From: Caulobacterales bacterium
GTDB taxonomy: Bacteria > Pseudomonadota > Alphaproteobacteria > Caulobacterales > Parvularculaceae
DNA: 64,000 nucleotides
NCBI GenBank assembly: GCA_020638525.1
Contig: JACKIL010000002.1
Coordinates: 310,001 to 374,000, forward strand
Reading direction: 5' to 3'
In this document: piece after piece, positions 17,515 to 26,992 of the stretch
Layout of the letters: every line of letters starts with the position of its first letter
Numbering within the stretch: position 1 is the first letter of the stretch
Position numbers and translations under genes: made by a program
Notes under the pieces: model-generated
Seen by the model: the letters and a program-made list of their open reading frames with translations, nothing else
Told to the model about the DNA's origin: nothing
The model's database searches: none

Positions 17515-19152
17515 ATGGCGGCGAATAGCGCCTATGATGCGATTATTATCGGCGGCGGGCATAACGGCCTTGTCTGCGCCTTCTACCTCGCAAAGGCGGG
17601 CCGCCGCGTTCTCGTTCTGGAACGGCGCGAAATCGTCGGCGGCGCGGCGATCACCGAGGAATTCCATCCCGGCTTCCGCAATTCCGTCGCGAGCTACGCC
17701 GTCAGCCTGTTGAACCCGAAGATCATCAAGGAGATGGACCTCGAGCGCCATCGCCTCAAGGTCGTCATCCGACCCATGGCCTATTTCGTCCCGTCGGTCG
17801 ATGGCCCGGCCCTCCTCCTCGGCCGCGACGAGACCGAGAATATGGAGACCATTCGCCGGCTCTCGGCGAAGGACGCGGTAGCCTGGCCGAAATATCACGC
17901 GCGCCTCGACAGGCTGGTCGACCTTTTCCGCACTATGCTGACAGAAACCCCGCCCAACGCCGGCGGCGGTGTTCGCGACATCATCTCCGCAGCGCTCCTA
18001 GCAAACCGCACGCGCCAGCTAGGCCTTGAAGCCCAGCGCGACCTCCTCGACCTCTTCGGGAAGAGCGCGGGCGAAATCCTCGACAACTGGTTCGAGACCG
18101 ACGCGCTCAAGGGCGTTCTCGGCTTCGACGCCATCACCGGGAACTATGCAAGCCCCTATACGCCCGGATCGGCCTATGTGCTACTCCACCATGTCTTTGG
18201 CGAGGTGAACGGCGTCAAAGGCGCGTGGGGCCATGCGATCGGCGGCATGGGCGCGATCACGCAGGCGATGGCCGCGGCCTGCAAGGAGGCCGGCGTCGAT
18301 ATCCGCACGTCGAGCCCGGTGCGTGAAGTCATCCTCAAAGGCGAAAAGGCCGAAGGCGTCGTGCTTGAAAGCGGCGAAGCGGTTTATGCGCGCGCCATCG
18401 CCTCGAACATTCATCCGAAGCTTCTTTACGGAAAGCTCATCCCCGAGGATGCGCTCGATGCAGACTTCGCCGAGCGTATCCGCAATTGGCGCTCCGGCTC
18501 CGGCGTCTTCCGGATGAACGTGGCGCTGAAGGAACTGCCGAACTTCACGTCCATGCCGTCGAACGGCCCGGCCCGCCAACACACGGCGAGCATCATGATT
18601 TCGCCGAGCCTCGATTATCTCGACACGTCCTACACGGACGCCCGCCGCTACGGCTGGGCGCGCAAGCCTGTCATCGAGATGCACCTGCCGAGCGTCATCG
18701 ACGAAACGCTCGCGCCGAAGGGCCAGCATGTCGCGAGCCTGTTCTGCCAGAACTTCGCACCGACCCTGCCGAACGGAAAAAGCTGGGACGATTGCCGCGA
18801 CGAGGCGGCGGAAACGATCATCGACACCGTCACGCAATATGCGCCGAACTTCCGCTCCGCGATCGTCGGGCGCATGGCGCTCTCCCCGCTCGATCTTGAA
18901 CGCAAGCTAGCGCTTGTCGGCGGCGACATCTTCCACGGACAGCTCGGGATCGACCAGCTCTTCAGCGCGCGGCCCGTTCTCGGCTACGCCGATTATCGCG
19001 GGCCCTTTGAGGGGCTCTATATGTGCGGCTCCTCGACCCATCCGGGCGGCGGCGTGACGGGGCTTCCCGGGCACAATGCGGCGGCGGAAATCCTGCGCGA
19101 CATCAAGAAACTCAAGGCGCCATCCGCGCCCAAACTGGCGGCGGCTCAATGA
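17515..19152 (+). CDS. Phytoene-desaturase-family FAD oxidoreductase, PYROXD2-like
   Basis: The 545-residue flavoprotein opens with the dinucleotide-binding motif AIIIGGGHNGLVCAFYLAKAG, followed by VLVLERREIVGGAA. Its C-terminal FAD block is GLYMCGSSTHPGGGVTGLPGHNAA. This places it in the CrtI-like superfamily, closest in layout to PYROXD2-type proteins rather than to carotenoid desaturases; no carotenoid genes are nearby. An in-frame GTG at 17509 exists, but GGGAG sits directly against it and is well spaced for the ATG at 17515. The stop overlaps the start of the M16 peptidase (ATGA), so the two are co-translated. The substrate is unknown. Confidence 0.85.
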   Translation: MAANSAYDAIIIGGGHNGLVCAFYLAKAGRRVLVLERREIVGGAAITEEFHPGFRNSVASYAVSLLNPKIIKEMDLERHRLKVVIRPMAYFVPSVDGPALLLGRDETENMETIRRLSAKDAVAWPKYHARLDRLVDLFRTMLTETPPNAGGGVRDIISAALLANRTRQLGLEAQRDLLDLFGKSAGEILDNWFETDALKGVLGFDAITGNYASPYTPGSAYVLLHHVFGEVNGVKGAWGHAIGGMGAITQAMAAACKEAGVDIRTSSPVREVILKGEKAEGVVLESGEAVYARAIASNIHPKLLYGKLIPEDALDADFAERIRNWRSGSGVFRMNVALKELPNFTSMPSNGPARQHTASIMISPSLDYLDTSYTDARRYGWARKPVIEMHLPSVIDETLAPKGQHVASLFCQNFAPTLPNGKSWDDCRDEAAETIIDTVTQYAPNFRSAIVGRMALSPLDLERKLALVGGDIFHGQLGIDQLFSARPVLGYADYRGPFEGLYMCGSSTHPGGGVTGLPGHNAAAEILRDIKKLKAPSAPKLAAAQ

Positions 19153-21578
19153 AGCATCTTCTCCAACTCGCCTGCGTTTCTCTCTCGCTCGCGCTCACAG
19201 CACCGGCCCACGCCGAGCTCGATCTCAATCGCGTAGCAGTGACGCGCCTCGACAACGGCATGACTTTGCTCGTGCTTGAAGATCATACGCTGCCGGTCGT
19301 CAGCCTGCAGATGGTCTACAAGGTCGGCGGGCGCGACGATCCGGAAGGGCGCATGGGCATAGCGCATTTCTTCGAGCACATGGCGTTTCGCAGCTCGAAG
19401 AATTTTCCGGGAACGGGCCTCGTCAGCAATATCTATGCGATGGGCGGCGAGTGGCACGGTTATACGTGGATCGACCAGACGACCTATTTCTCGACCGCGC
19501 CGAAGGAAAATCTCGATCTCCTGCTGCGCATTGAATCCGACCGCATGAACAATCTCGACATGGACCCGAACGACGTGAAAGCGGAATTCGGCGCCGTCCT
19601 CACCGAGATGAACAGCTATGAGAACGATCCATTCGCCTCGCTCTATGACGCGGTGACGGCGACCGCCTATCAGGCGCATCCCTATTCGAAGAACACGATC
19701 GGCTATGAAGCCGATATTGCGGCCGTTACGCATGAAGACCTTGTTTCATTTTATGAGAAGCACATTCGCCCGAACAAGGCGGTTCTCGCGGTTGTCGGCG
19801 ATGTGAACCGCGAGGATGTCGCGCGACGCGTCGAAAAGCTGTTCGGCAGGGCCAAACCCGGCGAACCGGTCGCGCTGCCGCCTGCGAGCGAGCCTTACCT
19901 GCCCGGCGAGAAGCGTACGCGCGTCAACGGCGTCGGGACGGAGAAGTTCTACCAGATCGCCTATCCCGCGCCGGCGGCGAGCAGCCCGGATTTTGCGGCC
20001 TTCCTGCTTTTGCAAGAGGCGGCCTCGGGCGGGTCCGGAATCAATTTCCGTCAGAATGACTGGGGAACGCCATCACGCGCCGATTCCGCAATGGGCAAAG
20101 CCGTCCCCGGCGCGTCGACTTTCTTTATCGCGTCAGCGCAACCTTATCTCTTCGTCGTTTCAGGCAGCATTGGCGCGAAGGGCGATGAAGCGAAAGTCGA
20201 AAGCGGCGTTCAGAAAACGCTCGATGCGATGGCCGCTGCGCCTGTCAGCGCTGAAGCGCTCGCCGCCGCCCGCAAGGGTGTGGCGCGCGAACTCGCGCTC
20301 GATCTGGAGACAACGGAAGATGCCGCACATCAGCTTGCGATCTTTGAAGGCATTGGCGCGCTCGATCAGTTGATTGATCTTCCGGCGCGCCTTGCAGCGG
20401 TGACGCCGGCGGATATTCAACGCGTCGCCAAGACTTATCTCAACAAGGACCGGCGCACGATCGGCTGGTACGCGCCGACGACTGACAATCCGCCCGCTTT
20501 GCCGCCGACGACGGAAACGCTCGCCCTCGCAGCGCCGCGCCCCGGCGCGCCTGCGCCGAATGAACCGATGCCGGCGCCGCAAGTCTCAACGCTCGAGAAT
20601 GGCGCGACGCTGATCGTTCAGCACTCCCCGCTTTCGCCGACGGCCTATGTCAAACTGGCCGTTCCCGGCCTCTTCGATTGCGACGCCTGCTCGCTGAACG
20701 ATCCGATGATCGGTTACACGTCGATTGCGGAAGAAGGCGTATCGGACTCACTCGCGAGCTTCATCGCCGACGCGAAAGCAGCGCTCGTCTCCACCAGGCC
20801 GCACAAGGCGAGCGCGCCGGATAGCGACGATCCGGCGACGCGCATCGAACAGGTGCTGACGAACCGTTTCGCCTTCTCAGGCGCGACCGCGAACGCGCCG
20901 GCACGCGCGAGCCTTGTCGTCATTTCAGGCGATGTCGATGCGGGCGAGGCCGCGAGCCTCGCCAGCGGCGCTTTCGGCGCGGGCCCTCCGCCAGCTTCGC
21001 CGCCATCAGCCGCGCCCTCGCCTTCAACCGGCGCCGTCACCGCGGCGATCGCCGACAAGAAATCGCAAACCGCCCTCGGCTATATGGTTCCGGCACCCGC
21101 CATGAATGACGCCGACGCGCTCGCCTGGCGGCTCGCTCTCTACGTGCTCTCGCATCACTATGAAGGCCGGCTCGGCGCGGAAGCGATCTCCAATCGCGGG
21201 CTTGTCTATTATATCGGCGCCAAATACCGCGCGAGCCCGACGGCGGGGCTCATCACCCTTCAGACCGGCGTCGACCCCGACAAACAGGGCGAGATGCGCG
21301 ACCTCATAAAATCGGAGATCGCCCGGCTCCTCAGCGAACCGCCGAGCGAAGCCGAATTCGCCGAGGCCAAACGCCACCTCATCGGCCGGCGCATCAGCGC
21401 GGCGCAGAGCAATGACGAAATCGCGGAAAGCCTTTCGCTTGAATGGCTCGCCTTCGGCGCCCTTCGCAGCGTCGATGACTTTGCGGCCACGGTTAACGCC
21501 GTCACGTTGGACGATGTGAAGGCCGTCTTACCGACCTTCGTCAAAGGGGATATAGTCACTGTGACCGTCGGCGAGTGA
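19149..21578 (+). CDS. M16 family zinc metallopeptidase (pitrilysin type), exported
   Basis: The 809-residue product has a signal peptide (LACVSLSLALTAPAHA) and two M16 halves. The inverted zinc motif HFFEH is at residues 73-77, with the downstream glutamate in the EFGAVLTEMNSYEND segment. The second half, from about residue 470, lacks the motif, as in usual two-domain M16 proteins where it closes the chamber. It should act in the periplasm on peptides. Translation starts at the ATG overlapping the previous stop; a much longer reading from 19023 is only frame run-through. Confidence 0.9.
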   Translation: MKHLLQLACVSLSLALTAPAHAELDLNRVAVTRLDNGMTLLVLEDHTLPVVSLQMVYKVGGRDDPEGRMGIAHFFEHMAFRSSKNFPGTGLVSNIYAMGGEWHGYTWIDQTTYFSTAPKENLDLLLRIESDRMNNLDMDPNDVKAEFGAVLTEMNSYENDPFASLYDAVTATAYQAHPYSKNTIGYEADIAAVTHEDLVSFYEKHIRPNKAVLAVVGDVNREDVARRVEKLFGRAKPGEPVALPPASEPYLPGEKRTRVNGVGTEKFYQIAYPAPAASSPDFAAFLLLQEAASGGSGINFRQNDWGTPSRADSAMGKAVPGASTFFIASAQPYLFVVSGSIGAKGDEAKVESGVQKTLDAMAAAPVSAEALAAARKGVARELALDLETTEDAAHQLAIFEGIGALDQLIDLPARLAAVTPADIQRVAKTYLNKDRRTIGWYAPTTDNPPALPPTTETLALAAPRPGAPAPNEPMPAPQVSTLENGATLIVQHSPLSPTAYVKLAVPGLFDCDACSLNDPMIGYTSIAEEGVSDSLASFIADAKAALVSTRPHKASAPDSDDPATRIEQVLTNRFAFSGATANAPARASLVVISGDVDAGEAASLASGAFGAGPPPASPPSAAPSPSTGAVTAAIADKKSQTALGYMVPAPAMNDADALAWRLALYVLSHHYEGRLGAEAISNRGLVYYIGAKYRASPTAGLITLQTGVDPDKQGEMRDLIKSEIARLLSEPPSEAEFAEAKRHLIGRRISAAQSNDEIAESLSLEWLAFGALRSVDDFAATVNAVTLDDVKAVLPTFVKGDIVTVTVGE

Positions 21579-21620
21579 GGCCGCCCTCACCCGGAAAACC
21601 AGGCGCGAAGGAGAGTTCTG

Positions 21621-22811
21621 ATGTCGAGCAAGGCTCTGGAGAAAACCCCGAAACTGACGCTCGTTTCGGACGAGGATGCGCACAGCCTTCCCGCATGGAC
21701 CTATAACGATCCTGATTTCATGGCGATCGAGAAGGAGAAAATTTTCCTTCCCTCATGGCAGGTGGCCGGCCACATCAGCGACATTCCGAATGTCGGCGAC
21801 TATGTGACCTTCACGATGTTCGGCGAACTCGCCGTCGTCGTGCGTGGCAAGGATGGCAAGATCCGCGCCTTCCATAATGTGTGCCGTCACCGCGCCGCGC
21901 GCCTTGTCGATGGCGATTCCGGCAATTGCGGGCGCCAGATCACCTGCCCCTATCACGCCTGGACGTTCCAACTCGACGGACAGCTCACCGGCGTTCCCTA
22001 TCTCGAAGATTATGAGAATTTCGACCGCGCCGATCATGGCCTCATCCCGATCGAAGTCGACACCTTTGCCGGCTTCATTTTCATCCGCTTCCGCGATGGC
22101 GGCCCGAAGCTCTCCGATTATATGGGGCCGATCGAGGAAGAACTCGGCATTTATCGCACCGCCGAAATGAAACCGCTGCGCAAAGTCGGCGCGCGCGTTC
22201 GCGAAGTGAACTGGAAGAACGCCTGCGACAACTATGTCGACGCGCTCCACATTCGCGTCGCGCATGACGGACTCAATGGCCTGCTTGGCGAAAGCTACAC
22301 GCTGACGATCGACCGCGACGTGCACAAGATCTTCAGCAATGTGCAGCCGACGAAAATGGCGAAGGTCTCGAACGCTGCCTATCGCAAGATTCTTCCGCAT
22401 GTCGACCACCTGCCGGAAGAACGCCAGCAGATGTGGACCTATTACAAGCTCTGGCCGAACCTGATGTTCGACGTTTACGCCGATCAGGTCGATTTCATGC
22501 AGTTCATTCCGCTGACGCCGACAAGCTGCCTCCTGCGGGAAAACGCCTACGGCCTTCCGGATGACCGCCGCGAGATGAAGCTGGCGCGCTATCTCAATTG
22601 GCGCATCAACCGCATCGTCAACCGCGAAGACAAGGACCTTATCGAGCGCGTGCAGGCGGGCATGGGTTCATCGAGCTTTGCGACGGGTCCCTTCGGCAAG
22701 AATGAAATCTGCCTTCGCCACTTCGCCAAGCAGATGCGCGAGACAATCCCGCTCGCCCGCAAGCCGGAGAAGCCTTCGGCGGCGGAGATTGAAGCGGAGC
22801 TTCACTCTTAG
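21621..22811 (+). CDS. Rieske-type aromatic ring-hydroxylating oxygenase alpha subunit
   Basis: The 396-residue protein has the Rieske [2Fe-2S] ligands Cys88, His90, Cys109 and His112 (CRH and CPYH). A mononuclear iron site follows, with NYVDALHIRVAHD supplying two histidines. The C-terminal SRPBCC fold fits alpha subunits of ring hydroxylases and of Rieske demethylases. No beta subunit, ferredoxin or reductase gene is beside it, so electron partners must be encoded elsewhere. An aaggagag ribosome site precedes the ATG. It is 42 bases after the M16 gene and probably in the same transcript. The substrate cannot be assigned. Confidence 0.88.
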   Translation: MSSKALEKTPKLTLVSDEDAHSLPAWTYNDPDFMAIEKEKIFLPSWQVAGHISDIPNVGDYVTFTMFGELAVVVRGKDGKIRAFHNVCRHRAARLVDGDSGNCGRQITCPYHAWTFQLDGQLTGVPYLEDYENFDRADHGLIPIEVDTFAGFIFIRFRDGGPKLSDYMGPIEEELGIYRTAEMKPLRKVGARVREVNWKNACDNYVDALHIRVAHDGLNGLLGESYTLTIDRDVHKIFSNVQPTKMAKVSNAAYRKILPHVDHLPEERQQMWTYYKLWPNLMFDVYADQVDFMQFIPLTPTSCLLRENAYGLPDDRREMKLARYLNWRINRIVNREDKDLIERVQAGMGSSSFATGPFGKNEICLRHFAKQMRETIPLARKPEKPSAAEIEAELHS

Positions 22812-22848
22812 GGCGGAGTTTAAACTCCTGAAACGAACGTAATTCTCT

Positions 22849-22929
22849 GTCATCCCGGCGAAAGCCGGGACCCAGAACCACGATCTCTTGCGCGTGTTGT
22901 TTCTGGATCCCCGCTTTCGCGGGGATGAC
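22849..22929. repeat. 81-base imperfect palindromic intergenic repeat
   Basis: Two outer arms, GTCATCCCGGCGAAAGCCGG and its near-complement at the right end, enclose a central AT-richer segment bounded by CCCAGAA and TTCTGGA. Each arm is itself a hairpin. This is the widespread proteobacterial repeat whose translation reads MTVIPAKAGIQ. It lies between the convergent ends of the Rieske gene and the NhaC gene. It probably has no coding function. Confidence 0.85.
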
Positions 22930-22966
22930 GGTCAAAGGTCAACTTGTTTAAGTTACCGCAGCGGAC

Positions 22967-24448
22967 CTAAGCCTTCGCCTTCCCATCCTCATAAACGATC
23001 GCGATACGGAAGAAGCCGTAAAGCACCGCAAGAAGCGGATTAAGAAGGTTGAGGAAGGCGTAAGGCAAATAGTCGAGCGTCGACACGCCCAGCGTTCCCG
23101 CCATGAAGACGCCGCAGGTCGTCCACGGGACGAGCGCCGACGTCATCGTGCCGGCGTCCTCGACGGTGCGTGAGAGATTGACCGGCTTGAGACCGCGCCG
23201 CTGATATTCAGGCAGATACATCCGCCCCGGAATGATGATCGCCATATACTGCGTGGCGGAGAGGATGTTCATGGTGATGGCGCTGACGACGGTCGCCGCG
23301 AAAAGCGACCCGATGCCTTTCAGGTGCTTAACCAATGGCTCGGTCAATCGCTGCAACAGCCCTGTCGCTTCCATCGCCGCGCCGAAGCTCAAGGCCGCAA
23401 TCACCATCCAGATGATCGGCAACATGCTCGCCATGCCGCCGCGCGACAGGAGGCGGTCAAGCGTCGCGTCGCCGAGCGATGATTGAAAGCCGGTCGATAG
23501 CCCCATCCACGCGCCCTTGAAGAGCGCCGCGCCAATGGGAAGCTCATGCGCCTTGTCGGCGAAATCGACGACAAGCCCCGGCTGCAGCAGCGCCGCGACG
23601 CCGCCGCCGAGAAGCGCGCCAATCGCAATCGTCGGATATGGCGGAAAGCGCTTTATCGCGAGGATGAGTACGACGGCGAGCGGCAGCATCGTCAGCGGAC
23701 CGAGATTGTACGTCGCATCGAGAAGAGAACGCGTCGCTTCGATCGATTCAGCCGGGGCCGAATGCGCGCCAGCGGTGAGACTGATCCCGCCGAAGAGAAC
23801 ACTCGCGATGATGAGCGCTGGAACCGTCGTCGTCAGCATGTGGCGCACATGCGTGAAGAGATCGACGCCGACGACCGCGGCCGCAAGGTTCGTCGAATCC
23901 GAGAGCGGCGAGAGTTTGTCACCGAAATAGGCGCCGGAGATGACGGCGCCCGCCGCGATCTCCGGCGAGAGGCCCATCACCTTGGCGACGCCGACCAGAG
24001 CAAGGCCAACCGTGCCCGCCGTCGTCCAGGAACTGCCGATAGAAACTGAAACGACCGCGCAGATGAGCATCGCCGCCGGATAGAAGAAGGACGGATTGAG
24101 AAGCGCGAGCCCGTAATAGATCATCGCCGGCGCCGTGCCCGACATCATCCATGTGCCGATGAGCGCGCCAACGGCGAGGAGGATGAGCGAGGCGGGAACC
24201 GCCCGCGCGATCGCATGAACGGTCGCTTCTTCAAGCTCGCTCCAGCTCATGCCATTGGCGACGCCAATGATGCTCGCGGAAGCCGCGGCGACGAGAAGGA
24301 CGATCTGCGCAGGCCCGCCCGCCGAAGCATCTCCGAAGAGCGCGACAGCAGACCCCATCAGGCCGATGAGCACGAAGACGGGGATGAGCGCGACGATCAG
24401 CGGAATCCGCTTCTCACTCGCGCTTTTCGTTTCAGCGGCGCCGTTCAA
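22967..24448 (-). CDS. nhaC: Na+/H+ antiporter, NhaC family
   Basis: The product has about 493 residues and 11-12 hydrophobic helices, with family blocks such as GTWMMSGTAPAMIYYG, GSSWTTAGTVGLAL, GAYFGDKLSPLSDSTNLA and DAGTMTSALVPWTTCG. It exchanges sodium, or for some relatives organic acids (malate/lactate), for protons. The start is uncertain. The frame is open to 24556, but that part overlaps the preceding gene and is charged and unlike the family. A TTG at 24448 just before NGAAETKSASEKRIPLIV gives the best length. It is the last gene of a four-gene minus-strand operon beginning with the beta-keto acid cleavage enzyme. Confidence 0.85.
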   Translation of the reverse strand: MNGAAETKSASEKRIPLIVALIPVFVLIGLMGSAVALFGDASAGGPAQIVLLVAAASASIIGVANGMSWSELEEATVHAIARAVPASLILLAVGALIGTWMMSGTAPAMIYYGLALLNPSFFYPAAMLICAVVSVSIGSSWTTAGTVGLALVGVAKVMGLSPEIAAGAVISGAYFGDKLSPLSDSTNLAAAVVGVDLFTHVRHMLTTTVPALIIASVLFGGISLTAGAHSAPAESIEATRSLLDATYNLGPLTMLPLAVVLILAIKRFPPYPTIAIGALLGGGVAALLQPGLVVDFADKAHELPIGAALFKGAWMGLSTGFQSSLGDATLDRLLSRGGMASMLPIIWMVIAALSFGAAMEATGLLQRLTEPLVKHLKGIGSLFAATVVSAITMNILSATQYMAIIIPGRMYLPEYQRRGLKPVNLSRTVEDAGTMTSALVPWTTCGVFMAGTLGVSTLDYLPYAFLNLLNPLLAVLYGFFRIAIVYEDGKAKA

Positions 24449-26978
24449 ATTCCGCTTTCGCCTTTCTGATGTGTTGGAGGACGATGGAGCGTTCTTCTTC
24501 CGTGTTATAGGCGTCGCTTGCATTCGCAAACTCTTCAAGCCTGTCGATCCACGCAATGAAGTAGTCTGCGTCTTCGCGCGAACGCACGGGCTTGCCGCCG
24601 ACCGTCACATAGACGGGCGTCGTCATCCCGAACGGATAGCCGTCGAGAACGAGATCGGAATCTTCCGCGTTCGACGCGCGCAGAGAAACCCATCCGCTTT
24701 CGGATATTTCGACCTCGCCCGAATAGAGCGCGCTGATGCCGCCTTCTTCGAGTGGAATTTTCTGCGCAACCTTGCCGTTGACGATGAGATCGAGCGAATC
24801 GACCGGCGCGATGGAGGCCATCGCCACTTTAAAAGCAAGCTTGTGCAGGCCTTTCTGGAGTTTCAGCTCGCCGCCGGCCCCCTGTCCTTCAACCTCAAGC
24901 GAAACGAGCGGGCCGTTTGTCGCGAAGCTATGACCGGCTTTCAATCCGTCGAGCCAGGCGCGCGTGAACGCCGCCGGGTCCTTCGGCGCATTTTCAAGCT
25001 TCACATAGGTGCGGTTAAGCCCGATCGGGCCGCGCATCGACGCATAGTTCGTCATTGCGTCCGTACCGCCCGCCGCCGCGACGCGGAAACCGCAATTGAG
25101 AAGCCTGCTCCACACCTCCGACGTCACGCGATGATCGCTGAAGCCGACGACTTCGAGATAATCGACCTTGCCGAGCGCGACATCGACAGGAAGCGTATGG
25201 GTGAAGAACTTCTCCGCAAACGGGTCCGGCGCCGGCGGGTCATAAGGGTGAACATAGCCGAGCAGCGCTGACTGCTCATGCGCAAGGTCGGCGACTGTCG
25301 CATTGTCCGGGTAGAGACTGTGCGCCGCCGTTTTCGGATAACCCACATAATCGGCGAGCAGATAGTGGTCTTCGAGCCCAATCAGCCCAGTGTGGCCCCA
25401 GACGCTCGTGTGGAATTCCTGCGCTTCCGCGATCACCGCCGACGCGCCTTCGGGGCGTTCCGGGATCGGCGTGAACTCGGCGATATCCGGAATGCGCTGC
25501 TCCTTGTTCACGATGAGGTTGAACGCAAGGTCCAGACCTTCCGCATCCGCTTGAAAGGCGAGACCGTCCTTGTGCACGCGGTAGGCGCCGCCATAGTTCA
25601 TGTGCACATGAACATCGGCGCTTTTCCAGTCCGAAAAGACGCCATTTGGGTCATCGGTCTTGAGCGACACGGAGAGCGAAGCTGCCTTGCCCTTCGCAAT
25701 GTCGACGACAAGCTTCTGCGGCGCCGTCTTCATGCCATGCCAGATAGTGACCGTCGCCTTGCCTGGCGGCAGTGCGACGACGCCCTCGCCGCCAGTATGA
25801 AAATAGCGCGTTTCGAAAGCGCCATGTGCGCGATTGAAATTGTCGTCTGCACGAATGAGCGCATCGTTCGGCGCATAATCGCGTCCGTCGCTCGCACGGA
25901 TGGCAATGCGCGCTGGAACAATCGCGCCGGACGCATCCTTCACGTCGAACTGAAGTTCGCCCATGGGTCCCGAAAACTTTCTTTCTTCGATCTTCAAGGG
26001 CGCGCGCGCGCCACCGACGACTTCCTGAATCCAGATGACGCCATCGCCGGTTTCATTCGAGATGTAAGCGATCTTCTTTCCGTCCGGCGACCAGCGCTGC
26101 GCCGTTACGTCATAATCGCCATAGCTATAGGCGATCGGATAGCCGCCGCCTTCAGCGGCCGTCATCCAGAGCTGATGCCATTGCCGGCCGAAGAATGACG
26201 CGTAGGCGACGCGCTTTCCGTCCGGCGATACATCCGGATGCATGCGCCATGCGGTTTCTTCGTTCTGGACGAGGATGGCGGGCGATGAAAGATCGAGCGG
26301 CTGTCGATAAAGCGCACCCGAGCCGTAGATGATCTCCGGGTTCGAAACGAAGAGCAGGCTCTCGCCATCCGGCATCCATGCGGGCGAAATCTCGTGGTCG
26401 GTCGCGCTATAATAATAGCGCTTCGTTTCGCTCACACGTTCCGGCCGCCAGCGCTTGCTGATCCAGCCGCCGCCTTCTTTCGATGCAATCGCGATGTGAA
26501 ACTTGCCGCTTTCCGCCGTCGTCACATAGGCGATCTTTGACCCGTCCGGCGACCAGCGCGCGTCCATGTTCGCAGCGCCGCCTGTTGTAAGCGGCGTCTC
26601 TTTGCCGGACTTCAGGTCGCGAATGATGAGTTCCATAGCGTCGTCGAGATAGCGCGTGAAGACGAGGAAGCGCCCATCCGGCGAAACATCCGGCTGGTAA
26701 TCGTAGCCGCCGCCCGTCGTCACCTGTTCAGCGCGCGACGAAGAAACGCTCTGGCGCCAGATGCGTCCCTGCATCGAGTAATAGAGGCTCTTACCGTCGC
26801 GCGACCAGGCGAGCGAGCTCGGCCCGCTCGTCAGCTGCGGCGTATACATTTCGCGCCAGTAATATGTATGCGGAACGTCGATCTGCTTCAGCACCGGCTC
26901 GCGTTCGGCGAAAGCGGGCGAATAAAGCGCCGCGCCCAAGATCGTCGCCGCAAGACAAAGAAAGCTCTTTCGCAGCAT
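24432..26978 (-). CDS. Exported beta-propeller and CehA/McbA-type metallohydrolase fusion
   Basis: The 848-residue protein begins with a signal peptide (SFLCLAATILGAALYSPAFA). Residues about 50-340 are TolB/PD40-like propeller repeats, recognisable by recurring WSPDGSKIAYV and SPDGRFLVF motifs. After a linker comes a PHP-like metallohydrolase region of the CehA/McbA type, starting DVHVHMNYGG near residue 455 and including VHPYDPP, FSDHRVTS and GGTDAMTNYA. Relatives cleave carbamates, amides or phosphoesters; the substrate is not predictable here. It should be periplasmic. It follows the acetyltransferase by 14 bases and overlaps the NhaC gene start, so all are one operon. Confidence 0.82.
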   Translation of the reverse strand: MLRKSFLCLAATILGAALYSPAFAEREPVLKQIDVPHTYYWREMYTPQLTSGPSSLAWSRDGKSLYYSMQGRIWRQSVSSSRAEQVTTGGGYDYQPDVSPDGRFLVFTRYLDDAMELIIRDLKSGKETPLTTGGAANMDARWSPDGSKIAYVTTAESGKFHIAIASKEGGGWISKRWRPERVSETKRYYYSATDHEISPAWMPDGESLLFVSNPEIIYGSGALYRQPLDLSSPAILVQNEETAWRMHPDVSPDGKRVAYASFFGRQWHQLWMTAAEGGGYPIAYSYGDYDVTAQRWSPDGKKIAYISNETGDGVIWIQEVVGGARAPLKIEERKFSGPMGELQFDVKDASGAIVPARIAIRASDGRDYAPNDALIRADDNFNRAHGAFETRYFHTGGEGVVALPPGKATVTIWHGMKTAPQKLVVDIAKGKAASLSVSLKTDDPNGVFSDWKSADVHVHMNYGGAYRVHKDGLAFQADAEGLDLAFNLIVNKEQRIPDIAEFTPIPERPEGASAVIAEAQEFHTSVWGHTGLIGLEDHYLLADYVGYPKTAAHSLYPDNATVADLAHEQSALLGYVHPYDPPAPDPFAEKFFTHTLPVDVALGKVDYLEVVGFSDHRVTSEVWSRLLNCGFRVAAAGGTDAMTNYASMRGPIGLNRTYVKLENAPKDPAAFTRAWLDGLKAGHSFATNGPLVSLEVEGQGAGGELKLQKGLHKLAFKVAMASIAPVDSLDLIVNGKVAQKIPLEEGGISALYSGEVEISESGWVSLRASNAEDSDLVLDGYPFGMTTPVYVTVGGKPVRSREDADYFIAWIDRLEEFANASDAYNTEEERSIVLQHIRKAKAEFERRR

Positions 26979-26992
26979 CGAGCCGCTCCCTT

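Noticed and set aside
17278..17898. 206-codon minus-strand frame opposite the start of the FAD oxidoreductase
   Set aside because: It is antisense to the dinucleotide-binding motif region and spans the FNR-type box; no domain is seen.
19023..19148. Upstream extension of the M16 peptidase frame
   Set aside because: It overlaps the end of the oxidoreductase in another frame, and the signal peptide begins at ATG 19149.
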